Source of the DNA: Nocardiopsis dassonvillei_B
Lineage (GTDB): Bacteria > Actinomycetota > Actinomycetes > Streptosporangiales > Streptosporangiaceae
Reading direction: 5' to 3'
NCBI RefSeq assembly: GCF_964273065.1
Contig: NZ_OZ186815.1
Location: forward strand, 1,736,001 to 1,800,000
DNA: 64,000 bases
Positions 16,949 through 25,533 of this stretch are shown piece after piece. Position 1 is the stretch's first letter, and every line of letters begins with the position of its first letter. Under the pieces are notes generated by a model, which worked only from the letters and a program-made list of their open reading frames with translations, was not told the origin of the DNA and made no database searches. The translations under genes were made by a program, and so were the position numbers.

Positions 16949-16977
16949 AAACAAGCAGACCGGACACCTTGTGTCAA
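16948..16977 (-). promoter_or_regulatory. bglC promoter
   Basis: On the minus strand a perfect -35 TTGACA (16977-16972) is followed after 18 bases by a -10-like TGTTTT (16953-16948), which abuts the CelR operator. Spacing and position fit a housekeeping-sigma promoter under repressor control; the -10 is weak. Confidence 0.6.
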
Positions 16978-17011
16978 TCGACGAAAGCGGCCCCGAAACA
17001 CAACCGTTACG

Positions 17012-17046
17012 CGTGCGGGGCGCGGGTCGGACCCGCGCCCCGCACG
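17012..17046 (-). terminator. perfect 17-bp hairpin ending metNIQ
   Basis: Two 17-base arms pair perfectly around a single central G, 10 bases beyond the metQ stop. The hairpin is almost entirely G/C and lacks a U-tract. Confidence 0.7.
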
Positions 17047-17055
17047 TGGAGGCCC

Positions 17056-17958
17056 CTACTCCGGTGTCGCGGGGGCGGAGGGCTCGTCCGCGCCGCCGCC
17101 GACCGGGATGACGATCCCCTGCCAGCGCTCCTCCATGAACTCGTGGACCCGCGGGCTGTGCAGCAGCTCGTCCAGCCGCACGATGTCCTCGGCGCCGGCG
17201 TCCTCGGAGCGCACCACCAGCCCGTTGGCGTACGGGTTGTTCTCGGTGCTCTCCCAGGCCAGCGTGTTGGCCGTGGAGGGCAGGTCCGCCTCGAGGGCGT
17301 AGTTGCCGTTGACCACGGCCGCGTCCAGGTCCTGGAGCGAGCGCGGCAGCTGGGCCGCCTCCACCGGGGTGACGGTGATGTTCTTCGGGTCGTCCTCGAT
17401 GTCGTCCACCGTGGGCGGGCCCTCGACGTCGTCGGCCAGGGTGATCACGCCGGCGTCGGCCAGCAGGTGCAGGGCCCGGCCCATGTTCGAGGTGTCGTTG
17501 GGCACCCCGATCTCGGCCCCCTCCGGCAGGTCGGCCAGGTCGGTGACCTCCTCGGAGTAGATGCCGAACGCCTCCAGGTGCACGTCGGAGACGTAGCTCA
17601 GGTCGGCGCCGGAGTTGCCCGCCAGGTACTCCTCCAGGAACGGCACCGTCTGGTAGTAGTTGGCGTCCAGCTCACCCTCGGCCAGGGCGGCGTTGGGCTG
17701 GTTGTAGTCGGTGTACTCGACGATCTCCAGGCGCAGCCCCGCGTCCGCGGCCAGGTTCTCGTCGACGAACTGCAGGATCTCGGCGTGCGGGGTGGGGGTG
17801 GCGCCGACGCGCAGGGCGGTCAGCCCGTCGTCGCCGGTCCCCTCCCCCGCCCGCTCGCTGGGACTGCCGCAGGCCGCCAGCACGGCCGCGGCGAGCGCCG
17901 CCGCCCCGGCCCCGCGCAGTACGCGCCCCCACGGCGCCCCTGCCCTCTCTCCGGTCAT
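17056..17958 (-). CDS. metQ: methionine-binding lipoprotein MetQ
   Basis: Lipoprotein of 300 residues with the lipobox LAAC near residues 27-30, then the NlpA/MetQ fold (LRVGATPTPHAEIL, ANYYQTVPFLEEY, IGVPNDTSNMGRAL, VNGNYALEA). It captures D/L-methionine outside the membrane and delivers it to MetNI. GGAGA lies before the ATG. It is the last gene of metN-metI-metQ, 64 bases after metI. The C-terminus has a short acidic, Pro-rich tail beyond the family core. Confidence 0.93.
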   Translation of the reverse strand: MTGERAGAPWGRVLRGAGAAALAAAVLAACGSPSERAGEGTGDDGLTALRVGATPTPHAEILQFVDENLAADAGLRLEIVEYTDYNQPNAALAEGELDANYYQTVPFLEEYLAGNSGADLSYVSDVHLEAFGIYSEEVTDLADLPEGAEIGVPNDTSNMGRALHLLADAGVITLADDVEGPPTVDDIEDDPKNITVTPVEAAQLPRSLQDLDAAVVNGNYALEADLPSTANTLAWESTENNPYANGLVVRSEDAGAEDIVRLDELLHSPRVHEFMEERWQGIVIPVGGGADEPSAPATPE

Positions 17959-17992
17959 CGCATCTCCAATCCAGACGGGTCGGACAACTTCC

Positions 17993-18015
17993 GGGGGTGG
18001 GGGCGGGGGTGGGGG
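17993..18015 (+). other. G-quadruplex motif between metI and metQ
   Basis: Four consecutive runs of five G separated by single bases (T, C, T) lie on the plus strand in the 64-base gap between metI and metQ. The plus strand is the template for this operon, so the mRNA carries the C-rich complement. Confidence 0.7.
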
Positions 18016-18022
18016 CTCCGGG

Positions 18023-18763
18023 TCAGCGCCGGGTGAGCCTGCGCACCAGCAGGTCGCCCAGGCTCTGCGCCGCCTGCACGATGACGACGAGCAGGATGAC
18101 GGTGGCCCACAGGTAGTGGTCGTTGAAGCGCTGGTACCCCTCGCGGATGGCCAGGTCGCCCAGGCCTCCGCCGCCGATCGCGCCGGCCATCGCCGAGTAG
18201 GAGATGAGCGCGACCACGGTCATCACCAGGCCCGCGATGAGGCCGGGAAGCGCCTCGGGCAGCATCACCTTGCCGACGATCGTGAGCTTGGGGGTGCCCA
18301 TGGCGTGCGCGGCCTCGACGACCTCGCGGTCGACCTCGCGCAGGGAGGTCTCCACCAGCCGCGCGAAGAAGGGGATCGCGCCGATGCTCAGGGGGACGAT
18401 CGCCGCCGTGGGGCCCAGGGTGGTGCCGACCAGGAAGCGGGTCAGGGAGAGCACCGCCACCATCAGGACGATGAAGGGCAGTGAGCGGCCGATGTTGACG
18501 ACGGCGCTGAGCACGGCGCGCACCGCGGGCGCGGGGGTGAGGCCGCCGCGGTCGGTGGTGATCAGCAGCACGCCCAGGGGCAGGCCCACCAGGATGCTGA
18601 AGACGGTCGCCCACAGCACCATGTAGACGGTGTCCAGCGTGGCCAGCCACAGGGCGGGCCACATGTCCGGCCAGTCCCGGAGGAAGGCGAGCACGGCCTC
18701 CCACGGCCCGGCGGCGCCGGTGTCCGCGGCCAGGGACAGGATGTCGGCGGTCTGGGCGATCAC
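18023..18763 (-). CDS. metI: methionine ABC transporter permease MetI
   Basis: Inner-membrane permease of 246 residues with five to six hydrophobic segments and the EAA loop seen as EVVEAAHAMGTPKLTIVGKVMLPEALPGL (about residues 138-166). It forms the channel of the MetNIQ D/L-methionine importer. The GTG start overlaps the metN stop (GTGA), which points to translational coupling. Confidence 0.93.
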   Translation of the reverse strand: MIAQTADILSLAADTGAAGPWEAVLAFLRDWPDMWPALWLATLDTVYMVLWATVFSILVGLPLGVLLITTDRGGLTPAPAVRAVLSAVVNIGRSLPFIVLMVAVLSLTRFLVGTTLGPTAAIVPLSIGAIPFFARLVETSLREVDREVVEAAHAMGTPKLTIVGKVMLPEALPGLIAGLVMTVVALISYSAMAGAIGGGGLGDLAIREGYQRFNDHYLWATVILLVVIVQAAQSLGDLLVRRLTRR

Positions 18764-19728
18764 TTTCCGGCCTCCTCGACCAGTAGGCCGTGCTCGGACA
18801 GGTAGGCCAGGGCCTCGGCCCGGCGGGCGCCGCGGACGTCCACGCCCAGGCGGCCCACGGACTGGCCCGCGACCCGCTCGACGCCGCCGCCGAGGATGTT
18901 GACGTCCACGTCGAAGCGGCGGGTGAGCTCGGACATGAGGGGCTCGTCGAACGAGCGGGGGTAGGTCACGACGACCGTGTCGGGGCCGGCGAGGTCGGGC
19001 AGCGGGAAGAGCGAGCGGGCCAGCAGCGACCCCGGGGTGCCGATGAGGTCGAGGACCCGGCCGGCCTCGAGGAAGCCGCCGTTCTCCATGATCGCGGCGG
19101 AGTCGCAGATCTTCTTGATCACGTCCATCTCGTGGGTGATCAGCAGGATCGTCAGCCCCAGCTCGTCGCGCAGGCGCCGCAGCAGGGACAGGATCGAGTC
19201 GGTGGTGGCCGGGTCCAGCGCGGAGGTGGCCTCGTCGCTCAGCAGCACCTTGGGGCGGGAGGCCAGGGCACGGGCGATGCCCACGCGCTGCTTCTGGCCA
19301 CCGGAGAGCTGGGACGGGTAGGCGCGGGCCTTGTCGCCCAGGCCGACCAGCTCCAGGAGTTCGCCCACGCGGGCGCGGCGCTCGGCGCGGCCGACCCCGG
19401 CGACCTCCAGGGGGAAGCCGACGTTGCCCGCGACGGTGCGCGAGGAGAGCAGGGCGAAGTGCTGGTGGACCATGCCGATGCCGCGGCGGGCGGTGCGCAG
19501 CCGCTGCCCGCCCAGGTCGGTGAGCCGCTCGCCGTCGACGGTGACGGTCCCGGTGTCGGGGCGCTCCAGGAGGTTGACGGACCGGAGCAGGGTGCTCTTG
19601 CCCGCGCCGCTCTGGCCCACGACACCGAAGATCTCGCCGGGCTCGACGTGCAGGTCGACGCCGTTCAGCGCGGTCACCCGGTGTTTCTTCAACCTGTAGA
19701 CCTTGTGCAGGCCCACTGCGTCAATCAC
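18760..19728 (-). CDS. metN: methionine ABC transporter ATPase MetN
   Basis: ATPase of 322 residues: Walker A GQSGAGKST (about 38-46), signature LSGGQKQR, Walker B region VLLSDEATSALD, and a C-terminal NIL/ACT-like domain that in MetN binds methionine and inhibits transport. The GTG start has GGGAAG upstream. First gene of metNIQ. No SAM riboswitch is visible in its leader; an inverted repeat at 19789-19811 is the only structure there. Confidence 0.94.
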   Translation of the reverse strand: MIDAVGLHKVYRLKKHRVTALNGVDLHVEPGEIFGVVGQSGAGKSTLLRSVNLLERPDTGTVTVDGERLTDLGGQRLRTARRGIGMVHQHFALLSSRTVAGNVGFPLEVAGVGRAERRARVGELLELVGLGDKARAYPSQLSGGQKQRVGIARALASRPKVLLSDEATSALDPATTDSILSLLRRLRDELGLTILLITHEMDVIKKICDSAAIMENGGFLEAGRVLDLIGTPGSLLARSLFPLPDLAGPDTVVVTYPRSFDEPLMSELTRRFDVDVNILGGGVERVAGQSVGRLGVDVRGARRAEALAYLSEHGLLVEEAGK

Positions 19729-19788
19729 GGTCTTCCCATCGACGTTGGTCAGGGCGCCCGGTGGTCGGCGTACGGGCGCGGGGGACTC

Positions 19789-19811
19789 GACGTGGGAACG
19801 ACGCCCACGTC
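19789..19811. promoter_or_regulatory. 8-bp inverted repeat upstream of metN
   Basis: GACGTGGG and CCCACGTC flank 7 bases, 61 bases before the metN start. It could be an operator or leader hairpin for metNIQ. The rest of the 636-base gap 19729-20364 holds no recognised gene; the heptamer GCGTACG occurs twice in it, once on each side of the repeat. Confidence 0.4.
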
Positions 19812-20364
19812 AGAGCGTACGGAGCGGCCCCGGACCGGGTGGAGGCGACGCGCCGGGAGGGGCGGTGCGGCGGTCGGGGCGCGGGAATCCTCGGAAATTA
19901 CCGCGCGACCGGTTCCGGTCGGCCGCGGGCGGCGAGGAGGCGGAGGTCAGGCGGACGCGCGACAACAGCACCCGCGACACCGCGCGGGGGTGTCCGTCCA
20001 GGTGGCGGCGGGTTTCTCCGGGAGCCGTCCAGAAGCCTTCACGCTCCCCACTCAACCACGGGACGGCGGGTCGGTTCACCGAAATCACATCCCCGGGCCG
20101 GGTTATCTGTGCCACATCACACTATTTGTCGGATCTGAAAAGAGCCGATCTCTCCCGTATGGCCCCGGGAGTGCCTACACTCATGACCGTCCCGTTACCA
20201 TCGCCCCGCGCCGTGCGCGATGGTCGGGCCTCCCGGTCCCCGGCGGCACTCCGTCGCCCCCTCCCCGTGCGCGGGAGGCGGACCCGACCGGGAACCACCG
20301 ACAAGAAGCAGTGCCCGTCCCGCCCCGTGTCCGGGCGCGCGCGGGCCCGAGGAGCGACCACACC

Positions 20365-21408
20365 GTGCACCCCGATGATCCGAGCCGAGTGGACGAGTTC
20401 GCCGACTTCTGGGCTCCCGACCCCGCGGCCGCGACCTGGCGCGAGACGCTGTCGGACCTCGTGTCCGCCCTCCCCCGGCGCCGCCGCGCGGGCCGGGCGC
20501 GCGTGATCGCCGTCGCCGTCGCCCTGGGGGCGTCGCTCGTCGCCCTGCCCCAGGCCCCAGCCCTGGCGCTGCCCATGGAGCCGGAGCCCATGGAGACCCT
20601 GCGCCAGCGCGCCGAGGACCTCGGCGAGGAGTACAACGGCGAGCTCCGCGACATGGAGGGCGTCATCCAGGAGGCCGAGCGCGCCACCGAGCGGGCCGAG
20701 AAGACCGCCGAGGAGGCCCTGGCCGCCAAGGAGCAGGTCCGCACCCTGGCGTACGCCTCCTACACCGGCAACGGCATCGATCCGGCCATGTCCCTGTTCG
20801 TCGACGCCGATCCCGACCAGATCATCGACCGGGCCGTGGCGATCGACTACCTGGCGACGAGCAACCAGGACAAGATCGCCGAGCTGGAGCAGGCGCTGGA
20901 GCGCGACGAGAAGGCCCAGGAGGCGGCCGAGACGACCCTGGCCGAGGCCGAGGCCGACCTGGAGGTCCTGGAGGACCGGCGCGCCGAGGTCCAGGAGCTG
21001 ATCGCGGACCACCCGAACCAGCCGATGGGCGGCCCGTACAACATCACCCCGCGCACCGAGCAGATGCGCGAACTGGTCATCGAGGAGTTCGGCGAGGGCC
21101 GCGAGGTCGGCGGTGTGGGCTGCTACCGGGCGGTCGGCGGCTGGGTCGTCGGCGAGCACCCCAAGGGCCGGGCCTGCGACTTCATGGTGAACGGCAACGG
21201 GCAGATGCCCTCGCAGGACCAGATCGACCGCGGCTGGGCGATCGCCGAGTGGGCCCGCGAGAACGCCGACCGCCTCGGGATCATGTACGTCATCTACCGC
21301 CAGCAGATCTGGGACGTCCGGCGCGGCGACACCGGCTGGCGCGCGATGGCCGACCGCGGCAGCATCACCGAGAACCACTTCGACCACGTCCACATCTCGA
21401 TGTTCTGA
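20365..21408 (+). CDS. secreted coiled-coil protein with M15-like C-terminal domain
   Basis: Protein of 347 residues. N-terminal cytoplasmic extension, then a hydrophobic signal segment (about 48-72), a Glu/Ala-rich PcsB/RipA-type coiled coil (about 75-210), and a C-terminal domain with EHPKGRACDF (H265, D272) and HFDHVHIS (H341, H343), the spacing of an M15-like zinc site. It is most like the uncharacterised actinobacterial domain family found C-terminal to coiled coils. Likely a cell-wall hydrolase or binder; substrate not known. The GTG at 20365 has GAGGAG at long spacing; a GTG 8 codons later is possible. Confidence 0.8.
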   Translation: MHPDDPSRVDEFADFWAPDPAAATWRETLSDLVSALPRRRRAGRARVIAVAVALGASLVALPQAPALALPMEPEPMETLRQRAEDLGEEYNGELRDMEGVIQEAERATERAEKTAEEALAAKEQVRTLAYASYTGNGIDPAMSLFVDADPDQIIDRAVAIDYLATSNQDKIAELEQALERDEKAQEAAETTLAEAEADLEVLEDRRAEVQELIADHPNQPMGGPYNITPRTEQMRELVIEEFGEGREVGGVGCYRAVGGWVVGEHPKGRACDFMVNGNGQMPSQDQIDRGWAIAEWARENADRLGIMYVIYRQQIWDVRRGDTGWRAMADRGSITENHFDHVHISMF

Positions 21409-21423
21409 TCCGCCCCCGGCTCC

Positions 21424-21439
21424 GGGACGGCCCCGTCCC
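21424..21439 (+). terminator. short hairpin after the coiled-coil gene
   Basis: GGGACG pairs with CGTCCC over a 4-base loop, 15 bases past the stop. No U-tract. The remaining gap to 21807 (about 370 bases) shows no gene; a lone -10-like TAGGAT occurs near 21546 without a convincing -35. Confidence 0.4.
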
Positions 21440-21807
21440 ACACCCTGGACGTCCGGAAACGAACGGTGCACGCGATCGACACGAAACAGTGACGATTCGC
21501 TCACGCATCCCCACCCCGGCCTGCCGGGCCCGGGGGTGCGGCGAATAGGATGCTCACGTCCCGGTCGGCGGCAGAACCGCCGGCCGCCCCGGCGCACCAG
21601 CCCGGGGCCACCCGGAGACACCAGGGCCCCGCCCCACCCCCACTCTCCCGTCCTCGCCCGCGGTTCGGTGGCCACGGGAGGCGCGCCCTGCCCGTGTGAA
21701 CGCCCTCGGCGTCCTTTTCGGCCCGACTTCGGAAAGTCACACGAACCCACAGGCGCCGACACGCGTCCCAGACAACACGTCAACACATCATCCGGGCGAG
21801 GGGAGCC

Positions 21808-22788
21808 ATGAGCGAAAACGGACCTTACAACCAGCCACCGCAGAACCCGTACGGCGGTGACGGCTCGGGAGGCCAGCCTCCCTACGGCCCGCCGGGCGGT
21901 CCCTACGGCGACCCCCACACGGGCGGCCAGCCGGGCTACGCCCCCCATGGCGCGTACACGGGCGGCCAGCCCGCCTACGGCCCCCCCGGCGGCTACCCGC
22001 CGCCGCAGCAGCCCAAGAGCGGCGGCAAGGCCGCCCTGTGGGTGGTCATCGGCGGCGGCGCGGTGATCGTCGTCCTGGTGGTCGCGCTCATCATCATGCT
22101 CGCCACCAACCGTGAGGAGCCGGGCGGCGGCACCATCGCCTCCCCCGAGACCAGCGCGGAGACCGGCGACCCCGTCGAAGAACCCGTGGAGGAGCCGGTC
22201 GAGGAGCCCGCGGGCGGCGGCGGTGCGGCGGGCGAGCCCCCCTACGCGCTGCCCACCGAGCCCTGCGACGCCCTGACCGAGCGTGTGGCCGAGGCCCTGC
22301 TCCTGGACCAGGACGGCTCCAAGAGCAACAGCGACAACCGGTCCTCCTGCTCCGACATCAGCGGCGCTCCGCCCGCGGGCAACCCGGACAGCATGTTCGG
22401 CACCTACGACCTGACCTACCAGACCCCCTACGCCGGCTCGGACTCCATCGAGGGCGCCAAGTCCGAGTTCCAGGACTCGCTGATCAGCTTCCGCGGCCAG
22501 GGTTCGTACTCCCTGTACGACGCCGACCACCTGGACCAGGACAAGGAGGTCTCCCTGGGCGACGAGGCCGTCTTCATCACCACGAAGTACGACTTCCTCG
22601 GCCAGCTCGTCCCCAAGGCCGCCGTGCTGATCCGCTCGGGGAACGTCAACATCGAGGTCACGTACACGATGAGCCCGTCGTTCGACGCCTCGGACGCCGA
22701 CGTCGAGAAGTTCACGCTCCCCGACGACATCGAGCAGACCATGATCATGGCCGGCGAGGACGCGCTGGCCCTGCTCGGCTCCGCCTGA
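21808..22788 (+). CDS. membrane-anchored Pro/Gly/Tyr-rich protein, unknown outer domain
   Basis: Protein of 326 residues. Residues 1-70 are Pro/Gly/Tyr/Gln-rich and cytoplasmic, with repeats such as TGGQPxY and YGPPGGPY. One membrane segment (about 75-98) follows, then an acidic linker with VEEP repeated three times, and an extracellular domain with conserved Cys residues, loosely like DUF3558/septum-associated lipoprotein domains. GAGGGGAG precedes the ATG. Stand-alone gene between two hairpins. Function unknown; an envelope role is inferred from topology. Confidence 0.75.
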   Translation: MSENGPYNQPPQNPYGGDGSGGQPPYGPPGGPYGDPHTGGQPGYAPHGAYTGGQPAYGPPGGYPPPQQPKSGGKAALWVVIGGGAVIVVLVVALIIMLATNREEPGGGTIASPETSAETGDPVEEPVEEPVEEPAGGGGAAGEPPYALPTEPCDALTERVAEALLLDQDGSKSNSDNRSSCSDISGAPPAGNPDSMFGTYDLTYQTPYAGSDSIEGAKSEFQDSLISFRGQGSYSLYDADHLDQDKEVSLGDEAVFITTKYDFLGQLVPKAAVLIRSGNVNIEVTYTMSPSFDASDADVEKFTLPDDIEQTMIMAGEDALALLGSA

Positions 22789-22816
22789 TCCGGACCCACC
22801 GGACACCCGGAGGACA

Positions 22817-22848
22817 GGGGGGCCGCGGCGACACCGCCGCGGCCCCCC
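22817..22848. terminator. perfect 14-bp bidirectional terminator
   Basis: GGGGGGCCGCGGCG pairs perfectly with CGCCGCGGCCCCCC over the loop ACAC in the 78-base gap between two convergent genes (stops at 22788 and 22867). It can serve both strands. Confidence 0.8.
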
Positions 22849-22866
22849 TCCCCCGTCCCGGGGCGC

Positions 22867-25137
22867 CTACAGGTCCGCGCGGACCCGGCGGGCGGCCTCG
22901 ACCATGTTGCGCAGGGCCTGCTCGACCTCCTCGTAGCCGCGGGTCTTCAGGCCGCAGTCCGGATTGACCCACAGCGCCCCGGCGTCGATGTGCGACACCG
23001 CCAGGCGCAGGGACGCCTCGATCTCCTCCACCGACGGCACCCGCGGGGAGTGGATGTCGTACACGCCCGGACCGATGCCCCGCCTGTGACCGCGGCGGCC
23101 CAGGTCCTCCACCAGCTCCATGCGCGAGCGGGCCGCCTCGACGCTGGTCACGTCGGCGTCCAGCGCCTCGATGCCGTCGACGATCAGGCCGAACTCGGAG
23201 TAGCACATGTGCGTGTGCACGGTCGTCGACGGCGAGACGCCCGAGGTCGCCAGGCGGAACGCGCCCACGGCCCAGTCCAGGTACTCCCCACGCTTCTCCT
23301 CGCGCAGCGGCAGCAGCTCGCGCAGCGCCGCCTCGTCGACCTGGATGTGGCGGATCCCGGCCCTCTCCAGGTCGGCGACCTCGTCGCGCAGGGCCAGGGC
23401 CACCTGGCGGGCGGTCTCGGCCGGCGGCTGGTCCGTGCGGACGAACGACCAGGCGAGCATGGTCACCGGGCCGGTGAGCATGCCCTTGACCGGCTTCTGC
23501 GTGCGCGACTGGGCGTAGGTGATCCACTCCACCGTCATCGGCTCGGGGCGCGAGACGTCGCCGAAGAGGATCGGCGGGCGCACGCACCGGGAGCCGTAGG
23601 ACTGCACCCAGCCGTTCTCGGTGGCGGCGTAGCCCCGGAGCCGCTCGGCGAAGTACTGGACCATGTCGTTGCGCTCGGGCTCGCCGTGGACGAGGACGTC
23701 CAGGCCGATGTCCTCCTGGAGTGCGATGACCCGGTCGATCTCGGCGCGCAGGACCGCCTTGTACTCCTGTTCGCCCAGCTCGCCGCGGCGGTGCGCGGCG
23801 CGGGCCCGGCGCAGCTCGGCGGTCTGCGGGAACGACCCGATGGTGGTCGTGGTGAGCGCCAGGTCGGTGGGGGCGCCGCGCTCCTGCGGGCGCTCGTAGG
23901 CGTCCGGGCCCAGGGCATCCAGGCGGGCGCGCACGCGCGCGTCCGCGAACGCCGTGCCGACCGGGGCCGGGTCGGCGTCGCCGCCGTCCCCGGTGCCCTG
24001 CGACAGCATCCGGGCCAGCAGGGCGACCTCGCGGGTCTTCTGCTCGGCGAAGGCCAGGGCCGCCCGCAGCCCGGGCGCCAGGGAGGTCTCGGCGTCCAGG
24101 TCGACGGGCACGTGCAGCAGAGAGCAGGAGGTGCTCACGGTGATCCCGTCGGCCAGCCCCAGGAGGGTGCCCAGGGTGGCGGCGGCGGACGGGATGTCGG
24201 TGCGCCAGACGTTGCGGCCCTCCACCACGCCCGCGACCAGGCGGGTGGCGCCCAGGCCGGAGACCGCCGTCAGGTCGGCGATGCCCTCGTCGTCGGTGAC
24301 CAGGTCCAGGCCGACGGCCTCGACCGGGGACTCCTTGAGGACGCGCAGGGCGTCGGCCCCGATGGAGCCGAAGTAGGTGGAGACCAGGATCTCCGGGCGG
24401 TCGGTGATCCCGCCCAGGCGGGTGTAGGCGCGCTCCAGGTGGGCCAGGGCGGCCCGGCCCTCGTCGGTGGCCAGCACGGGCTCGTCCAGCTGCACCTGCT
24501 CGGCGCCGGCGGCGCGCAGGTCGGCGAGCACGGAGGCGTAGGCGTCCAGCAGGTCGTCGAGCAGCGAGAGCGGCGACCAGCCCCGCGGCGCACCGTCGGC
24601 GGCCTTGGACAGCAGCAGGAAGGTGAGCGGGCCGACCAGCACCGGGCGGGTGCGGTATCCGGCGGCCAGGGCCTCCCGGAACTCGGCGACGGGCTTGTCG
24701 CCGACGGCGCGGGGCCGCGTGTCCGGCGACAGCTCGGGGACCAGGTAGTGGTAGTTGGTGTCGAACCACTTGGTCATCTCCAGGGGCGGCGCCCCCTGGA
24801 CTCCGCGGGCCAGGGCGAAGTAGCGGCTCAGCCGCCCGTCGGCGTCGGCGGCCGCGGCCGGGTCCTCGAACCGGGGCGGGACGAGGCCGAACAGGACGGC
24901 GGTGTCCAGCACCTGGTCGTAGTAGGAGAACGTGTTGGAGGGGATCTCGTCGATCCCCGCGGCGCGCAGCCTGGCGTAGGTGTCCAGGCGCAGGCCGGCG
25001 GCGACCCTCTCCAGGTCGGCGGCGGAGGTGGCGCCCCTCCAGTAGGACTCTTCGGCGCGCTTGAGCTCGCGGTCGGGTCCGATGCGCGGGTAGCCGTGCA
25101 CCGTGGAGCGCACGGTGGGCCGGGGGTCGGTGGTCAT
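22867..25137 (-). CDS. metE: cobalamin-independent methionine synthase MetE
   Basis: Enzyme of 756 residues that methylates homocysteine with 5-methyltetrahydropteroyl-polyglutamate in the cytoplasm. Full two-domain length. The N-terminal half includes GYPRIGPDRELKRA and NTFSYYDQVLD. The C-terminal half carries the zinc site elements HTHMCYSEF and NPDCGLKTR, and the folate/homocysteine segments HGEPERNDMVQYF and GPVTMLAWSFVR. The start ATG follows GAGGGAGAG, part of which is buried in a hairpin of the riboswitch expression platform. Expression should fall when cobalamin is plentiful. Confidence 0.96.
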   Translation of the reverse strand: MTTDPRPTVRSTVHGYPRIGPDRELKRAEESYWRGATSAADLERVAAGLRLDTYARLRAAGIDEIPSNTFSYYDQVLDTAVLFGLVPPRFEDPAAAADADGRLSRYFALARGVQGAPPLEMTKWFDTNYHYLVPELSPDTRPRAVGDKPVAEFREALAAGYRTRPVLVGPLTFLLLSKAADGAPRGWSPLSLLDDLLDAYASVLADLRAAGAEQVQLDEPVLATDEGRAALAHLERAYTRLGGITDRPEILVSTYFGSIGADALRVLKESPVEAVGLDLVTDDEGIADLTAVSGLGATRLVAGVVEGRNVWRTDIPSAAATLGTLLGLADGITVSTSCSLLHVPVDLDAETSLAPGLRAALAFAEQKTREVALLARMLSQGTGDGGDADPAPVGTAFADARVRARLDALGPDAYERPQERGAPTDLALTTTTIGSFPQTAELRRARAAHRRGELGEQEYKAVLRAEIDRVIALQEDIGLDVLVHGEPERNDMVQYFAERLRGYAATENGWVQSYGSRCVRPPILFGDVSRPEPMTVEWITYAQSRTQKPVKGMLTGPVTMLAWSFVRTDQPPAETARQVALALRDEVADLERAGIRHIQVDEAALRELLPLREEKRGEYLDWAVGAFRLATSGVSPSTTVHTHMCYSEFGLIVDGIEALDADVTSVEAARSRMELVEDLGRRGHRRGIGPGVYDIHSPRVPSVEEIEASLRLAVSHIDAGALWVNPDCGLKTRGYEEVEQALRNMVEAARRVRADL

Positions 25138-25148
25138 GAAGCTTCTCT

Positions 25149-25191
25149 CCCTCGTCGAAAGCCCGGTACCGGCCGCGGGGATCGACGAGGG
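25149..25191 (-). promoter_or_regulatory. Shine-Dalgarno-sequestering hairpin of the metE leader
   Basis: CCCTCGTCGA (25149-25158) and TCGACGAGGG (25182-25191) pair perfectly. On the mRNA the 3' arm contains the GAGGG of the metE Shine-Dalgarno. It lies between the cobalamin aptamer and the start codon, so it is the likely translational OFF stem. Confidence 0.75.
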
Positions 25192-25289
25192 GCACGCCGG
25201 GGGGACGCCGTGCGACGGGCGCCCTCGGGTGCCGCCCTCGGCCCTCCCTCGGGGCGCGGGACCACCGGCGGCACGGGTGCGCCGCCGGG

Positions 25290-25521
25290 CGGAGGCAGGT
25301 CTTCGGACTCACGGGCGCGACCGGTGGTGACACCGATCTCCTAGTGTCCGCCGCTTCCCGGCTCCCGACCCTTCCGGTCGTTTCACCAGTGCTTCATGGC
25401 GGAGGTCGTTCCCGTACACCGCTGCGGGGCAGTCCCGGATTCGCACCGGGTTCCCTCTTGCGACGCGCGCCGCCGACACGGGATCGCCCCGGACGCGGAA
25501 ATGGCGCGCGTACCTTCCACG
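25290..25521 (-). ncRNA. cobalamin (B12) riboswitch controlling metE
   Basis: Read on the minus strand, the leader contains the aptamer core segments GGTGCGAATCCGGGACTGCC and CCCCGCAGCGGTG, and the 3' B12 box AGTCCGAAGACCTGCC (25309-25294), in the right order and spacing. Cobalamin riboswitches upstream of metE are a known arrangement that turns off the B12-independent enzyme when B12 is present. The 5' boundary is set by the probable transcription start near 25521. Confidence 0.95.
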
Positions 25522-25527
25522 GCTGCA

Positions 25528-25533
25528 AGTATA
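25528..25533 (-). promoter_or_regulatory. metE promoter -10
   Basis: TATACT on the minus strand lies immediately upstream of the cobalamin aptamer, placing transcription start around 25521. The -35 region (GTCAGG at a 17-base spacing) is weak. Confidence 0.5.

Noticed and set aside
19729..20364. SAM riboswitch upstream of metN or a c-di-AMP riboswitch upstream of the coiled-coil gene
   Set aside because: The conserved core segments of SAM-I, SAM-IV and ydaO-type aptamers could not be found on the proper strands. Only simple repeats are present.
21546..21551. TAGGAT as promoter of the Pro/Gly-rich membrane protein gene
   Set aside because: No -35 element at a proper distance and more than 250 bases from the start codon.
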